A stretch of DNA of 64,000 bases, taken from the NCBI GenBank assembly GCA_045601345.1, contig JAZRZL010000011.1, positions 1-64,000 of the forward strand, in the 5' to 3' direction. This document shows positions 14,693 through 22,931 of this stretch, piece by piece. The position numbers and the translations under genes were made by a program. The stretch's first letter is position 1; each line of letters opens with the position of its first letter. The stretch comes from SVMC01 sp045601345. Lineage in GTDB: Bacteria > Bacillota > Clostridia > Oscillospirales > Oscillospiraceae. The notes under the pieces are model-generated. The model worked only from the letters and a program-made list of their open reading frames with translations. It had not been told where the DNA came from and did not search any database.

Positions 14693-15232
14693 ATGGCAAG
14701 ACTGAATGACAAGTACAAGGCTGAGATCGCTCCTGCTCTGATGCAGAAGTTCCAGTACAAGAGCGTTATGCAGATCCCCAAGCTCGACAAGGTTATCGTC
14801 AATGTCGGCTGCGGCGAAAGCAAGAACAACGCCAAGGAAATCGAATCCATCTGCAAGGAAATTGCCCAGATCACCGGCCAGAAGCCCATCACCACCAAGG
14901 CACGCAAGTCCGTTGCGAACTTCAAGGTACGTGAAGGCGAAACCGTCGGCGTGAAGGTCACCCTCCGCGGCGATAAGATGTGGGAGTTCCTCGATCGCGT
15001 TTTCAACGTAACCCTGCCCCGTGTCCGCGACTTCCGCGGCATCAACCCCAACGCCTTCGACGGCCGCGGCAACTATGCCTTCGGCCTGAAGGAACAGATC
15101 ATCTTCCCCGAAATTGAGTACGACAAGGTTGACAAGATCCGTGGTATGGACATTTGCATCTGCACTACCGCCAACACGGACGAAGAAGCCAAGGAGCTTC
15201 TGAAGCTGGTCGGCGCACCGTTCTACGCTTAA
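14693..15232 (+). CDS. rplE: Ribosomal protein L5
   Basis: 179 residues, starting MARLNDKYKAEIAPALM, with ITGQKPITTKARKSVANFKVREG and FRGINPNAFDGRGNYAFG. Binds 5S rRNA and the P-site tRNA. Standard length, AGGAGG upstream. Confidence 0.98.
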   Translation: MARLNDKYKAEIAPALMQKFQYKSVMQIPKLDKVIVNVGCGESKNNAKEIESICKEIAQITGQKPITTKARKSVANFKVREGETVGVKVTLRGDKMWEFLDRVFNVTLPRVRDFRGINPNAFDGRGNYAFGLKEQIIFPEIEYDKVDKIRGMDICICTTANTDEEAKELLKLVGAPFYA

Positions 15233-15249
15233 TAGGGAGGAGAAAACTT

Positions 15250-15435
15250 ATGGCTAGAAAAGCAATGATCCTGAAGCAGCAGAAAGAGGCTAAGTTCTCT
15301 ACTCGCCGCTACAACCGCTGCAAGATCTGCGGCAGACCCCACGCCTATCTGCGTGATTTCGGCATTTGCCGTATCTGCTTCCGCGAACTGTCCTACAAGG
15401 GTCAGATCCCCGGTGTCCGCAAGGCCAGCTGGTAA
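15250..15435 (+). CDS. rpsN: Ribosomal protein S14, zinc-binding type
   Basis: 61 residues from the ATG at 15250 after AGGAG; an overlapping longer frame from within rplE is not real. Two CxxC pairs, CKICG and CRICF, mark the zinc form (S14Z). 30S head protein. A 130-base gap follows before rpsH. Confidence 0.97.
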   Translation: MARKAMILKQQKEAKFSTRRYNRCKICGRPHAYLRDFGICRICFRELSYKGQIPGVRKASW

Positions 15436-15565
15436 GAAGCATTGTTATTGTTAAACAGGCATCAGAAGTCAGGGGAAAATGGAACCGGCTCTCGGTTTAC
15501 ATTCCTCTGATACTCTGGTGTTTTAACGGATTTCGATCCGTAACTTCATAAAGGAGGATTTTTAA
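15436..15565 (+). promoter_or_regulatory. Structured gap between rpsN and rpsH
   Basis: 130 non-coding bases inside an otherwise tightly packed operon. A stable UUCG-capped hairpin ACGGAT-TTCG-ATCCGT is at 15526-15541, just before the rpsH ribosome site. A larger imperfect stem (AGGGGAA ... TTCCTCT) is at about 15472-15508. Candidate site for ribosomal protein autoregulation or RNA processing; no promoter of good quality is visible. Confidence 0.4.
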
Positions 15566-15964
15566 ATGCAAATCACCGATCCCGTTGCAGATATGCTGAC
15601 CAGAATCAGAAATGCAAACTCTGCAAAGCACGACAGCGTTGATGTTCCTGCTTCCAACCTGAAGAAGTCCATCGCGCAGATCCTTCTCGATGAGGGCTAT
15701 ATCAAGTCTTTCACCGTAGAAGATAATGGCACCCAGGGTGTTATCCACATCACGCTCAAGTACCTTGGCAACAAGGAAAAGGTCATCACCGGCCTTCGCC
15801 GCGTTTCCAAGCCCGGCCTGCGCGTTTATGCCGGCGCAGACGAGCTGCCCAAGGTTCTCAGAGGTCTCGGCATTGCCATCGTATCCACGTCCCGTGGCGT
15901 CATGACCGATAAGGCTGCCCGTCAGCTTCACATCGGCGGTGAAGTCCTGGCGTTTGTCTGGTAA
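15566..15964 (+). CDS. rpsH: Ribosomal protein S8
   Basis: 132 residues, starting MQITDPVADMLTRIRNAN and ending in STSRGVMTDKAARQLHIGGEVLAFVW. Central 30S assembly protein and the classical translational regulator of spc operons, which makes the structured gap just upstream of interest. AGGAGG precedes the ATG. Confidence 0.98.
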   Translation: MQITDPVADMLTRIRNANSAKHDSVDVPASNLKKSIAQILLDEGYIKSFTVEDNGTQGVIHITLKYLGNKEKVITGLRRVSKPGLRVYAGADELPKVLRGLGIAIVSTSRGVMTDKAARQLHIGGEVLAFVW

Positions 15965-15976
15965 GGAGGTAACATT

Positions 15977-16522
15977 ATGTCTAGAATCGGCAAAATGCCC
16001 ATCACTGTACCGGCAGGCGTAAAGGTTGAAATCGGCGAAGGCAATTTCGTCAAGGTTACCGGCCCCAAGGGTACGCTGAGTGGCAAACTGAACTCTGAAA
16101 TGATCATCAAGCAGGATGGCAACATCATCACGGTGGAGCGTCCCAGCGATGAGCGTCATCATAAGAGTCTGCACGGCCTCACCCGCACCATGCTGGCCAA
16201 TATGGTTCATGGCACGGACAAGGGCTTCAGTAAGGAGCTAGAAGTTAATGGTGTTGGCTACCGTGCTGCAAAAGAGGGCAAGACCCTGGTTATGAATCTG
16301 GGCTACTCTCATCCCATCAAGATGGATGAAATTGACGGCATCACCATCGAAGTCCCCACTCCCAACAAGATCATCATCAGCGGCCCCGACAAGCAGAAGG
16401 TCGGCCAGTTCGCTGCTAATGTCAGAGGAAAGAGACCCCCCGAACCCTATAAGGGCAAGGGCATCAAGTATACTACCGAGACCATTCGCCGCAAAGAAGG
16501 CAAGGCCGGCGGTAAGAAATAA
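15977..16522 (+). CDS. rplF: Ribosomal protein L6
   Basis: 181 residues, start MSRIGKMPITVPAGVKVEI, two related folds, C-terminal signature RGKRPPEPYKGKGIKYT. Near the sarcin-ricin loop. Normal length. Confidence 0.98.
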   Translation: MSRIGKMPITVPAGVKVEIGEGNFVKVTGPKGTLSGKLNSEMIIKQDGNIITVERPSDERHHKSLHGLTRTMLANMVHGTDKGFSKELEVNGVGYRAAKEGKTLVMNLGYSHPIKMDEIDGITIEVPTPNKIIISGPDKQKVGQFAANVRGKRPPEPYKGKGIKYTTETIRRKEGKAGGKK

Positions 16523-16538
16523 TAGGAGGTGTGCCTAA

Positions 16539-16898
16539 ATGGTTAAGAAGTTTGATAAGAACGCGCAGCGTCTGAAGCGCCATACCAGAGTTCGCGGCAA
16601 GATCTCCGGCACGCCCGAAAGACCTCGCCTGAATGTTTTCCGCAGCAATGCGAACATCTATGCACAGGTCATTGACGACGTTAACGGCGTCACCTTGGCC
16701 TCCGCATCCACCTTGGATAAGTCCTTCGAAGGTGCCGCAGGCAACTGCGAGGCTGCCAAGAAGGTTGGTAAGCTGGTCGCCGAGCGTGCTCTCAAGAAGG
16801 GCATCAAGACGGTCGTATTCGATCGCGGCGGTTATATCTTCCACGGTCGCGTGGCAGCTCTCGCCGAGGGTGCCCGCGAAGGCGGACTTGAGTTTTAA
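16539..16898 (+). CDS. rplR: Ribosomal protein L18
   Basis: 119 residues, with RHTRVRGKISGTPERPRLNVFRSNANIYAQVIDD and the FDRGGYIFHGRVAALAEGAREGGLEF end. Binds 5S rRNA with L5. Standard. Confidence 0.98.
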   Translation: MVKKFDKNAQRLKRHTRVRGKISGTPERPRLNVFRSNANIYAQVIDDVNGVTLASASTLDKSFEGAAGNCEAAKKVGKLVAERALKKGIKTVVFDRGGYIFHGRVAALAEGAREGGLEF

Positions 16899-16915
16899 GG
16901 CAGGAGGAAGATACG

Positions 16916-17437
16916 ATGGCTTACTACAACAACAAAGATCGTGCAGCTGAAGCAGCTGCCCCTGAATTCATCGAAAAGGTTGTTTATCTGAACCGTGTTT
17001 CCAAGACCGTCAAGGGCGGCCGTGTTATGAAGTTCTCCGCGCTCGTCGTGGTGGGCGATGGCAACGGCACTGTCGGCTATGGCCTGGGCAAGGCAGCGGA
17101 AGTTTCCGAGGCCATTCTCAAGGGCATTGCGGATGCTAAGAAGAACATGGTAAAGATCACCCTGTCCGGCACCACCATTCCTCACGAGGTCGTGGGTATC
17201 TATGGCGCTGGCAAGGTTCTGCTGAAGCCGGCTGCTGTCGGTACCGGCGTTATCGCAGGCGGCGCAGTCCGTGCCGTCATGGAAGCGGTAGGCATTTCCA
17301 ACATCCGTACCAAGTGCCTGCGTTCCAACAATCCCCAGAACGTTGTTAAGGCAACCATGCAGGGTCTCATCTCTCTGCGCGACGCAACGGAGGTTGCTCG
17401 TGTCAGAGGCAAAAGCCCCGAAGAGATCATCGGTTAA
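16916..17437 (+). CDS. rpsE: Ribosomal protein S5
   Basis: 173 residues. N-terminal double-stranded-RNA-binding fold with LNRVSKTVKGGRVMKFSALVVVGDG, then the C-terminal S5 domain with VLLKPAAVGTGVIAGGAVRAVMEAVGI. Contributes to decoding accuracy at the mRNA entry channel. Confidence 0.98.
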   Translation: MAYYNNKDRAAEAAAPEFIEKVVYLNRVSKTVKGGRVMKFSALVVVGDGNGTVGYGLGKAAEVSEAILKGIADAKKNMVKITLSGTTIPHEVVGIYGAGKVLLKPAAVGTGVIAGGAVRAVMEAVGISNIRTKCLRSNNPQNVVKATMQGLISLRDATEVARVRGKSPEEIIG

Positions 17438-17451
17438 GGAGGAACTTCATC

Positions 17452-17628
17452 ATGCTGAAAATTAAACTCGTGAAGAGCCTCAATGGCCGTTTGCAGAAGC
17501 ACATTGCTACTGCCCAGTCTCTTGGCCTGCGCCGCATCGGCCAGGTTACTGTTCAGCCGGACAACGCCCAGACTCGCGGCAAGATCGCCAAGATCGGCTA
17601 TCTGCTGGAAGTCACCGAAGCGGAATAA
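17452..17628 (+). CDS. rpmD: Ribosomal protein L30
   Basis: 58 residues, MLKIKLVKSLNGRLQKHIATA, then LGLRRIGQVTVQPDNAQTRGKI. Too short for most frame lists, but it has AAGGAGG nine bases upstream and the correct place between rpsE and rplO. Confidence 0.96.
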   Translation: MLKIKLVKSLNGRLQKHIATAQSLGLRRIGQVTVQPDNAQTRGKIAKIGYLLEVTEAE

Positions 17629-17638
17629 GGAGGCAAAC

Positions 17639-18079
17639 ATGGAATTACACGAACTTTCTCCTGTCTTTGGTTCTACCAAGGTAGGTAAGCGGAAGGGTCG
17701 TGGCTGCGGTACCGGCAACGGCAAGACCGCAGGCCGCGGCCATAAGGGTCAGAAGGCCCGTTCCGGCGGCAAGACCCGTATTGGCTTCGAAGGTGGCCAG
17801 ATGCCTCTGGCACGCCGCATCCCGAAGCGCGGTTTCAACAATATTTACGCCAAACCCCTCACTGCAATCAATGTTGCTGCGCTCAATGCATTCAATAATG
17901 GTGATGTAGTCGATGCTGCTGCTCTGATTGAAAAGGGCATCATTCATGACTGCAAGTATGGTCTGAAGGTTCTGTCCAACGGTAAGCTGGAAAAGAAGCT
18001 CACCGTCAAGGCAGCTGCCTTCTCCAAATCTGCTGCGGAAAAGATCGCGCAGGCAGGTGGAAAGGCAGAGGTGGTGTAA
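17639..18079 (+). CDS. rplO: Ribosomal protein L15
   Basis: 146 residues from the ATG at 17639 after AAGGAGG; the frame runs open upstream through rpmD but that is not coding. Typical glycine-rich N-terminal extension (GRGCGTGNGKTAGRGHKGQKARSGG) and GFEGGQMPLARRIPKRGF. Stop codon is directly followed by the secY GTG. Confidence 0.97.
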   Translation: MELHELSPVFGSTKVGKRKGRGCGTGNGKTAGRGHKGQKARSGGKTRIGFEGGQMPLARRIPKRGFNNIYAKPLTAINVAALNAFNNGDVVDAAALIEKGIIHDCKYGLKVLSNGKLEKKLTVKAAAFSKSAAEKIAQAGGKAEVV

Positions 18080-19360
18080 GTGTTTACTACCCTGCGTAAT
18101 GCATGGAAGATTCCCGAACTGCGGAAGAAGCTTCTGTTCGTCATTCTTATCTTGGCGATTTACCGTATCGGTAATGCAGTTCCCGTTCCTTATGTTAATG
18201 TTGAACTCCTCAGCGAGTACTTCAACACCAACCTGAGCGATACCGTTCTTGGCCTGTACAATGCCCTGTCCGGCTCCGCATTCTCCCATGCCACCGTTCT
18301 GGCACTTTCCATCCAGCCTTATATCAACGCATCCATCATTATTCAGCTGTTGACCATCGCCATCCCTGCTCTGGAACGCCTGAGCAAGGAAGGCGGCGAG
18401 GAAGGCAGAGAGAAGATCAACAACATCACCCGTTATACCACGGTTGGGCTTGGCCTTATCATGGGTCTGAGCTACTACTTCATGCTCCGCAGCTATAACC
18501 TGCTGGAGACCAATACCGTCTTCCCCTATATGCTGGTTATTGTTGTCGCATTCACTGCCGGTTCCGCATTTGTAATGTGGCTCGGTGAGCAGATTACCGA
18601 GTTCGGCATTGGCAACGGCATTTCCATGATCCTGTTTGCCAACATCATTTCCCGCATCCCCTCCGGCGTCAGCACCATTGTCACCAACGTTGTCGCCGAT
18701 CCCCTCCATACCTGGTACAAGTATCTGTTGATCCTTGTCGGTATGTTGGCGCTGATTGTCCTCATCGTTTTCATCGACAATTCCGAGCGTCGCATTCAGG
18801 TGCAGTATGCCAAGCGCGTTGTTGGTCGCAAGGTTTACGGCGGCCAGAACACCCACCTGCCCATCAAGGTCAATATGTCTGGTGTTCTTCCCATTATCTT
18901 TGCACAGTCCATTTGCTCCCTCCCCGCAACTGTCTGCGCTTTCTTCAGCATCAGCAGTGGCTGGTGGTATGACCATGTTTGGTCTAACAAGAGCACGGTT
19001 TATGCAATCATTTACTTCCTGCTGATCATCTTCTTCTCCTACTTCTATGCTACGATCCAGTACAATCCTGTCGAGATCGCCAACAACATGAAGAAGAACG
19101 GCGGCTTTATCCCCGGCTTCCGTCCGGGTCGCCCCACTGCCGACTTTATCGGCAAGGTGATCAACAAGATCACGATTTTCGGTGCTCTCTATCTGGCCGT
19201 TGTCGCTCTGCTCCCCATCATTGTGGGTAATGTGTTCAAGATTACTTCGCTGTCCATCGGCGGTACCTCCGTCATCATCGTGGTCGGCGTTGCCATCGAG
19301 TTCATGGCCGCAATTGAGGCACAGCTGATGATGCGTCACTACAAGGGCTTCCTAGAATAA
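18080..19360 (+). CDS. secY: Preprotein translocase channel subunit SecY
   Basis: 426 residues with ten predicted membrane segments. Conserved features include LRKKLLFVILILAIYRIGNAVPVP (first segment), the plug region, GNGISMILFANIISRIP, and the cytoplasmic loop FSYFYATIQYNPVEIANNMKKNGGFIPG. It starts with GTG immediately after the rplO stop, so translation is coupled. Forms the SecYEG channel in the cytoplasmic membrane. Confidence 0.98.
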   Translation: MFTTLRNAWKIPELRKKLLFVILILAIYRIGNAVPVPYVNVELLSEYFNTNLSDTVLGLYNALSGSAFSHATVLALSIQPYINASIIIQLLTIAIPALERLSKEGGEEGREKINNITRYTTVGLGLIMGLSYYFMLRSYNLLETNTVFPYMLVIVVAFTAGSAFVMWLGEQITEFGIGNGISMILFANIISRIPSGVSTIVTNVVADPLHTWYKYLLILVGMLALIVLIVFIDNSERRIQVQYAKRVVGRKVYGGQNTHLPIKVNMSGVLPIIFAQSICSLPATVCAFFSISSGWWYDHVWSNKSTVYAIIYFLLIIFFSYFYATIQYNPVEIANNMKKNGGFIPGFRPGRPTADFIGKVINKITIFGALYLAVVALLPIIVGNVFKITSLSIGGTSVIIVVGVAIEFMAAIEAQLMMRHYKGFLE

Positions 19361-19375
19361 TCTGGAGGTTTTTGA

Positions 19376-20008
19376 ATGAGATTGATCCTGTTGGGCGCTC
19401 CCGGCGCCGGAAAAGGAACACAGGCCGAGATTATCAGCAATACACTGCATATTCCGACCATCTCCACCGGAAATATTCTGCGTGAAGCAATTAAAAACGG
19501 TACGCAAACTGGCCTCAAGGCCAAAGCGTTTATGGATCAGGGTCTGCTCGTTCCTGACGATGTCATCATCGGCATCGTCAGCGAACGGCTCGATCAGGAT
19601 GACTGCAAGGGCGGCTATATCCTTGACGGTATGCCCCGCACCATCCCCCAGGCTCAGGCATTGGAAGATACTGGAATCCATATCGACAGTGTCATTTCCA
19701 TTGAAATTGAAGATGCAGTGATTGAGCCTAGAATGACTGGCCGCCGTGTCTGCGGCAGCTGTGGTTCCAGCTATCACATCGCTGCACATCCGCCGAAGCA
19801 GGAAGGCATCTGCGATGCCTGCGGCGGCGAGCTGGTGATCCGCAAGGATGACAAGCCGGAAACGGTTCGTCATCGCCTTGAGGTTTTCCACCAGGAAACC
19901 GAGGCACTCAAGGGCTTCTATCAGAAGCTTGGCAAGCTCAAGCTTATCGAGGGAAATCAGCCCATTGAAGATGTGACTCGTGATATTATGACCGCTCTGG
20001 GTGTGTAA
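19376..20008 (+). CDS. adk: Adenylate kinase, zinc-lid type
   Basis: 210 residues. P-loop GAPGAGKGT, NMP-binding region with ISTGNILREAI, and LID domain with four zinc-ligand cysteines (CGSCG ... CDACGG), as in Gram-positive enzymes. Interconverts ATP, ADP and AMP in the cytoplasm. Follows secY by 15 bases, the classical Bacillota order. Confidence 0.97.
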   Translation: MRLILLGAPGAGKGTQAEIISNTLHIPTISTGNILREAIKNGTQTGLKAKAFMDQGLLVPDDVIIGIVSERLDQDDCKGGYILDGMPRTIPQAQALEDTGIHIDSVISIEIEDAVIEPRMTGRRVCGSCGSSYHIAAHPPKQEGICDACGGELVIRKDDKPETVRHRLEVFHQETEALKGFYQKLGKLKLIEGNQPIEDVTRDIMTALGV

Positions 20009-20010
20009 AC

Positions 20011-20766
20011 ATGATACCGGTGAAAAGCCAGAAAGAGATTGAGATCATGCGCCGAGCCTGTGAAATTACCGCGGCAGCCCGTGCTTTGGCAGGGGATATG
20101 GTAAGACCCGGCGTAACAACCGCTCAGATCGACAAGGCAATCCACGACTTTATTGTGTCACAGGGCGCAACCCCCACCTTCCTCAATTATGGCGGCTTTC
20201 CCGCCAGCGCTTGCATCTCTGTTAACGACGTAGTCATCCACGGCATTCCGGGTAAACGGGTGCTGAAGGAGGGTGACATTGTCTCCATTGATGTAGGTGC
20301 CAAATGGAATGGCTTTACCGGGGACTGTGCTGGAACCTTCCCCTGCGGGAAGATTTCACCCACTGCACAAAAGCTCATAGATGTCACCCGGCGCAGCTTC
20401 TTTGAGGGCGTGAAATTCGCACGTCAGGGATGCCGAGTCTCTGACATCGGACATTCGATTCAAACGTATGTTGAACAAAACGGTTTTTCTGTGGTTCGCA
20501 GCTTCATAGGTCACGGTGTTGGCGCGAACCTGCATGAGGAACCGGAAGTGCCCAATTTCGGCGCTCCCGGCAGAGGGCCACGACTGATCAAAGGCATGAC
20601 GCTGGCGATTGAACCCATGGTCACAGAGGGGACATATGATGTCCGCGTTCTGTCCGACCGTTGGACCACCGTCACCTGCGATGGAAAGTTGGCGGCTCAC
20701 TATGAGAATACTGTGCTCATTACAGACGGCGAGCCGGAAATCCTCACCGTCACTGAGAGGCGCTAA
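20011..20766 (+). CDS. map: Methionine aminopeptidase, type I
   Basis: 251 residues, cytosolic metalloenzyme removing the initiator methionine. Metal ligands are visible in order: Asp in SIDVGAKWNGF, Asp in TGDCAGTF, His in GHGVGANLHEEP, Glu in LAIEPMV and Glu in HYENTVLIT. Starts three bases after the adk stop. Confidence 0.97.
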   Translation: MIPVKSQKEIEIMRRACEITAAARALAGDMVRPGVTTAQIDKAIHDFIVSQGATPTFLNYGGFPASACISVNDVVIHGIPGKRVLKEGDIVSIDVGAKWNGFTGDCAGTFPCGKISPTAQKLIDVTRRSFFEGVKFARQGCRVSDIGHSIQTYVEQNGFSVVRSFIGHGVGANLHEEPEVPNFGAPGRGPRLIKGMTLAIEPMVTEGTYDVRVLSDRWTTVTCDGKLAAHYENTVLITDGEPEILTVTERR

Positions 20767-20767
20767 A

Positions 20768-21055
20768 ATGGAGTTATCCGTATCGGATCTGGTCGAATCT
20801 ACAGCCGGTCATGACAGGGGAGAACTGTTCTATGTGATCGGAACAGAAGGCGTGTACGCCCTGCTGGCCAACGGCAAAAATCGACCCATTGAGCATCCCA
20901 AACGGAAGAAGCGCAAGCACCTCCGCCGCGTCCCTCAGATGGAATCGGAGGTCGCACGGATGATCCGATCCGGCGACAAGGTACTCAATGCGCAATTACG
21001 AAGAGCATTGGCGCAGGCACGTCAATCCTTCACCAGTCAAAACCAAGGAGGTTAA
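20768..21055 (+). CDS. KOW-domain RNA-binding protein
   Basis: 95 residues from the ATG at 20768, which has GAGAGG upstream. The N-terminus forms a KOW-like barrel (VESTAGHDRGELFYVIGTEG, VYALLANGKNRPIEHPKRKKRKHLRRV). This small protein is regularly found between map and infA in Clostridia. It is presumed to bind rRNA or a ribosomal assembly intermediate; the exact role is unknown. Confidence 0.85.
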   Translation: MELSVSDLVESTAGHDRGELFYVIGTEGVYALLANGKNRPIEHPKRKKRKHLRRVPQMESEVARMIRSGDKVLNAQLRRALAQARQSFTSQNQGG

Positions 21056-21061
21056 TGAAAC

Positions 21062-21280
21062 TTGGCAAAAGACGACGTAATCGAACTTGAGGGCATCGTA
21101 GTTGATGCACTGCCGAACGCGATGTTCAAAGTCGATATCGGCAATGGACGCACGATTCTGGCGCATATTTCCGGCAAGCTGAGAATGAATTTTATCAAAA
21201 TCTTGACCGGTGATAAGGTAAAAGTTCAGTTGTCTCCCTACGATCTGACCGTAGGCCGGATCATCTGGAGAAACAAGTAA
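21062..21280 (+). CDS. infA: Translation initiation factor IF-1 (TTG start)
   Basis: 72 residues, MAKDDVIELEGIVVDALPNAMFKV, S1-like OB fold, ending VGRIIWRNK. The start codon is TTG at 21062 with AAGGAGG ten bases before. An ATG seven bases upstream is in another frame and opens only an 11-codon dead end. IF-1 occupies the A site of the 30S subunit. Confidence 0.95.
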   Translation: MAKDDVIELEGIVVDALPNAMFKVDIGNGRTILAHISGKLRMNFIKILTGDKVKVQLSPYDLTVGRIIWRNK

Positions 21281-21314
21281 TTTGAGAATGTACTCATAAT
21301 GGAGGTTAAACAGT

Positions 21315-21428
21315 ATGAAAGTTAGACCGTCCGTGAAACCCATGTGTGAAAAGTGCAAAATCATTAAGCGCAAGGGTCGCGTTATGGTAATTTGCGAAAA
21401 TCCCAAGCATAAGCAGAGACAAGGCTAA
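21315..21428 (+). CDS. rpmJ: Ribosomal protein L36
   Basis: 37 residues, MKVRPSVKPMCEKCKIIKRK, with the zinc ligands CxxC ... C ... H (CEKC, CENPKH). Too short for most frame lists. GGAGG lies ten bases before the ATG, and it has the standard position between infA and rpsM. Confidence 0.97.
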   Translation: MKVRPSVKPMCEKCKIIKRKGRVMVICENPKHKQRQG

Positions 21429-21448
21429 TAGGAGGTGCTTTAAGAAAC

Positions 21449-21817
21449 ATGGCACGTATTGCTGGTATCGACCTGCCCCGTGAAAAAAGAATTGAAATCG
21501 GCCTGACCTATATCTATGGCATTGGCCGTAAAAGTGCTACTGATATTCTGGCTGCTGCCGGCGTGAATCCTGACACTCGCGTGAAGGATCTTACCGAAGC
21601 TGACGAAGCTGCCATCCGTGATGTCATTGACAAGGGCTACACCATCGAAGGTGACCTCCGCCGTGAGGTGGCGATGAACATCAAGCGCCTGACCGAAATC
21701 GGCTGCTATCGTGGCGTTCGCCACAGAAGAGGTCTGCCTGTTCGCGGTCAGCGCACCAAGACCAATGCTCGTACCCGCAAGGGTCCCAAGAAGACCATTG
21801 CGAATAAGAAGAAGTAA
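21449..21817 (+). CDS. rpsM: Ribosomal protein S13
   Basis: 122 residues, MARIAGIDLPREKRIEIGLTYIYGIG, helix-two-turn-helix fold and basic tail GLPVRGQRTKTNARTRKGPKKT. Bridges the two subunits in the head. AGGAGG upstream. Confidence 0.98.
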   Translation: MARIAGIDLPREKRIEIGLTYIYGIGRKSATDILAAAGVNPDTRVKDLTEADEAAIRDVIDKGYTIEGDLRREVAMNIKRLTEIGCYRGVRHRRGLPVRGQRTKTNARTRKGPKKTIANKKK

Positions 21818-21831
21818 GGGAGGGATATGTA

Positions 21832-22233
21832 ATGGCAAAAGCGAATGCAAAGAAAGTGGTTAAGCGCCGCAGAGAGCGCAAGAACATTGAAAAGGGTCCC
21901 GCTCATATCCGTGCTTCCTTTAACAACACCATGGTTACCATTACCGACCTGAACGGCAATGCCCTTAGCTGGGCTTCCTCCGGCGGCCTCGGCTTCCGTG
22001 GCAGCAGAAAGTCCACCCCGTATGCCGCACAGATGTGCGCTGAGACTGCCGCTAAGGCAGCCATCGACAACTGCGGCCTCAAGACGGTTGAAGTATTCGT
22101 GAAGGGTCCCGGCCAGGGTCGTGAAGCTGCCATCCGCGCACTTCAGTCCGCAGGTCTGGAAGTCGTTATGATTAAGGACGTAACTCCCATTGCGCACAAT
22201 GGCTGCCGTCCCCCCAAGCGCCGTCGCGTTTAA
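21832..22233 (+). CDS. rpsK: Ribosomal protein S11
   Basis: 133 residues with the conserved HIRASFNNTMVTITDLNGNALSWASSGGLGFRGSRKSTPYAAQ and the terminal GCRPPKRRRV. 30S platform protein next to the mRNA exit. Confidence 0.98.
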   Translation: MAKANAKKVVKRRRERKNIEKGPAHIRASFNNTMVTITDLNGNALSWASSGGLGFRGSRKSTPYAAQMCAETAAKAAIDNCGLKTVEVFVKGPGQGREAAIRALQSAGLEVVMIKDVTPIAHNGCRPPKRRRV

Positions 22234-22257
22234 TAAAGCAAGGAGGAAATTTAAGCT

Positions 22258-22854
22258 ATGGCAAAGAATACACAGCCTGTTCTCAAGCACTGCAGAACCC
22301 TTGGCGTTTCTCCTGCTGCTATGGGTTATTCCAAGGAATCCAATAAGCATCCCGGCGGCCAGAGAAGAGCTAAGAAATCCGAGTATGCAATGCAGCTGAC
22401 CGAAAAGCAGAAGGTCAAGTTCGTTTACGGCATTCTGGAAAAGCAGTTCCGCGGCTACTATGACAAGGCCTCCCGTGCAGAAGGCAACACTGGCGAAGTG
22501 CTGCTGAGCCTGATTGAGCGTCGTCTTGATAATGTCGTTTACCGTCTGGGCTTTGCTGCTACCCGCCGAGAGGCTCGTCAGCTCGTCAACCATGGCCATT
22601 ATACGGTCAATGGTAAGCGCGTCAACATCCCCTCCTATATGGTTCGCGTGGGTGATGTGATCGCTGTTTGCGAGAAGAGCTGCTCCAACAACCGCTTCAA
22701 GAAGATGAAGGAAGACAATGCATTCGTCGCAGCTCCCAAGTGGCTCGACCGCGATACCAACACCTTGCAGGGTAAGGTGATCGGTCTGCCCACCAAGGAA
22801 GATATTGATTTCGAGATCGCAGAACATCTGATCGTGGAGTTGTACTCCAAGTAA
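22258..22854 (+). CDS. rpsD: Ribosomal protein S4
   Basis: 198 residues, with the S4 RNA-binding domain (RLDNVVYRLGFAATRREARQLVNHGHYTVNGKRVNIPSY). The N-terminus lacks the four zinc cysteines of some S4 forms. Initiates 30S assembly and often regulates alpha operons. Confidence 0.97.
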   Translation: MAKNTQPVLKHCRTLGVSPAAMGYSKESNKHPGGQRRAKKSEYAMQLTEKQKVKFVYGILEKQFRGYYDKASRAEGNTGEVLLSLIERRLDNVVYRLGFAATRREARQLVNHGHYTVNGKRVNIPSYMVRVGDVIAVCEKSCSNNRFKKMKEDNAFVAAPKWLDRDTNTLQGKVIGLPTKEDIDFEIAEHLIVELYSK

Positions 22855-22931
22855 TTTATCACCCTCGTTTATTGGTAAGCTGACATTGGCTACGGGGTTT
22901 GTCCCCGTAATATGAAAAGGAGGGTATATTT

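Noticed and set aside
17645..19339. 564-codon frame opposite rplO and secY
   Set aside because: Mirror of highly codon-biased genes in the antisense frame; no ribosome site and no family. Overlaps two universally conserved genes.
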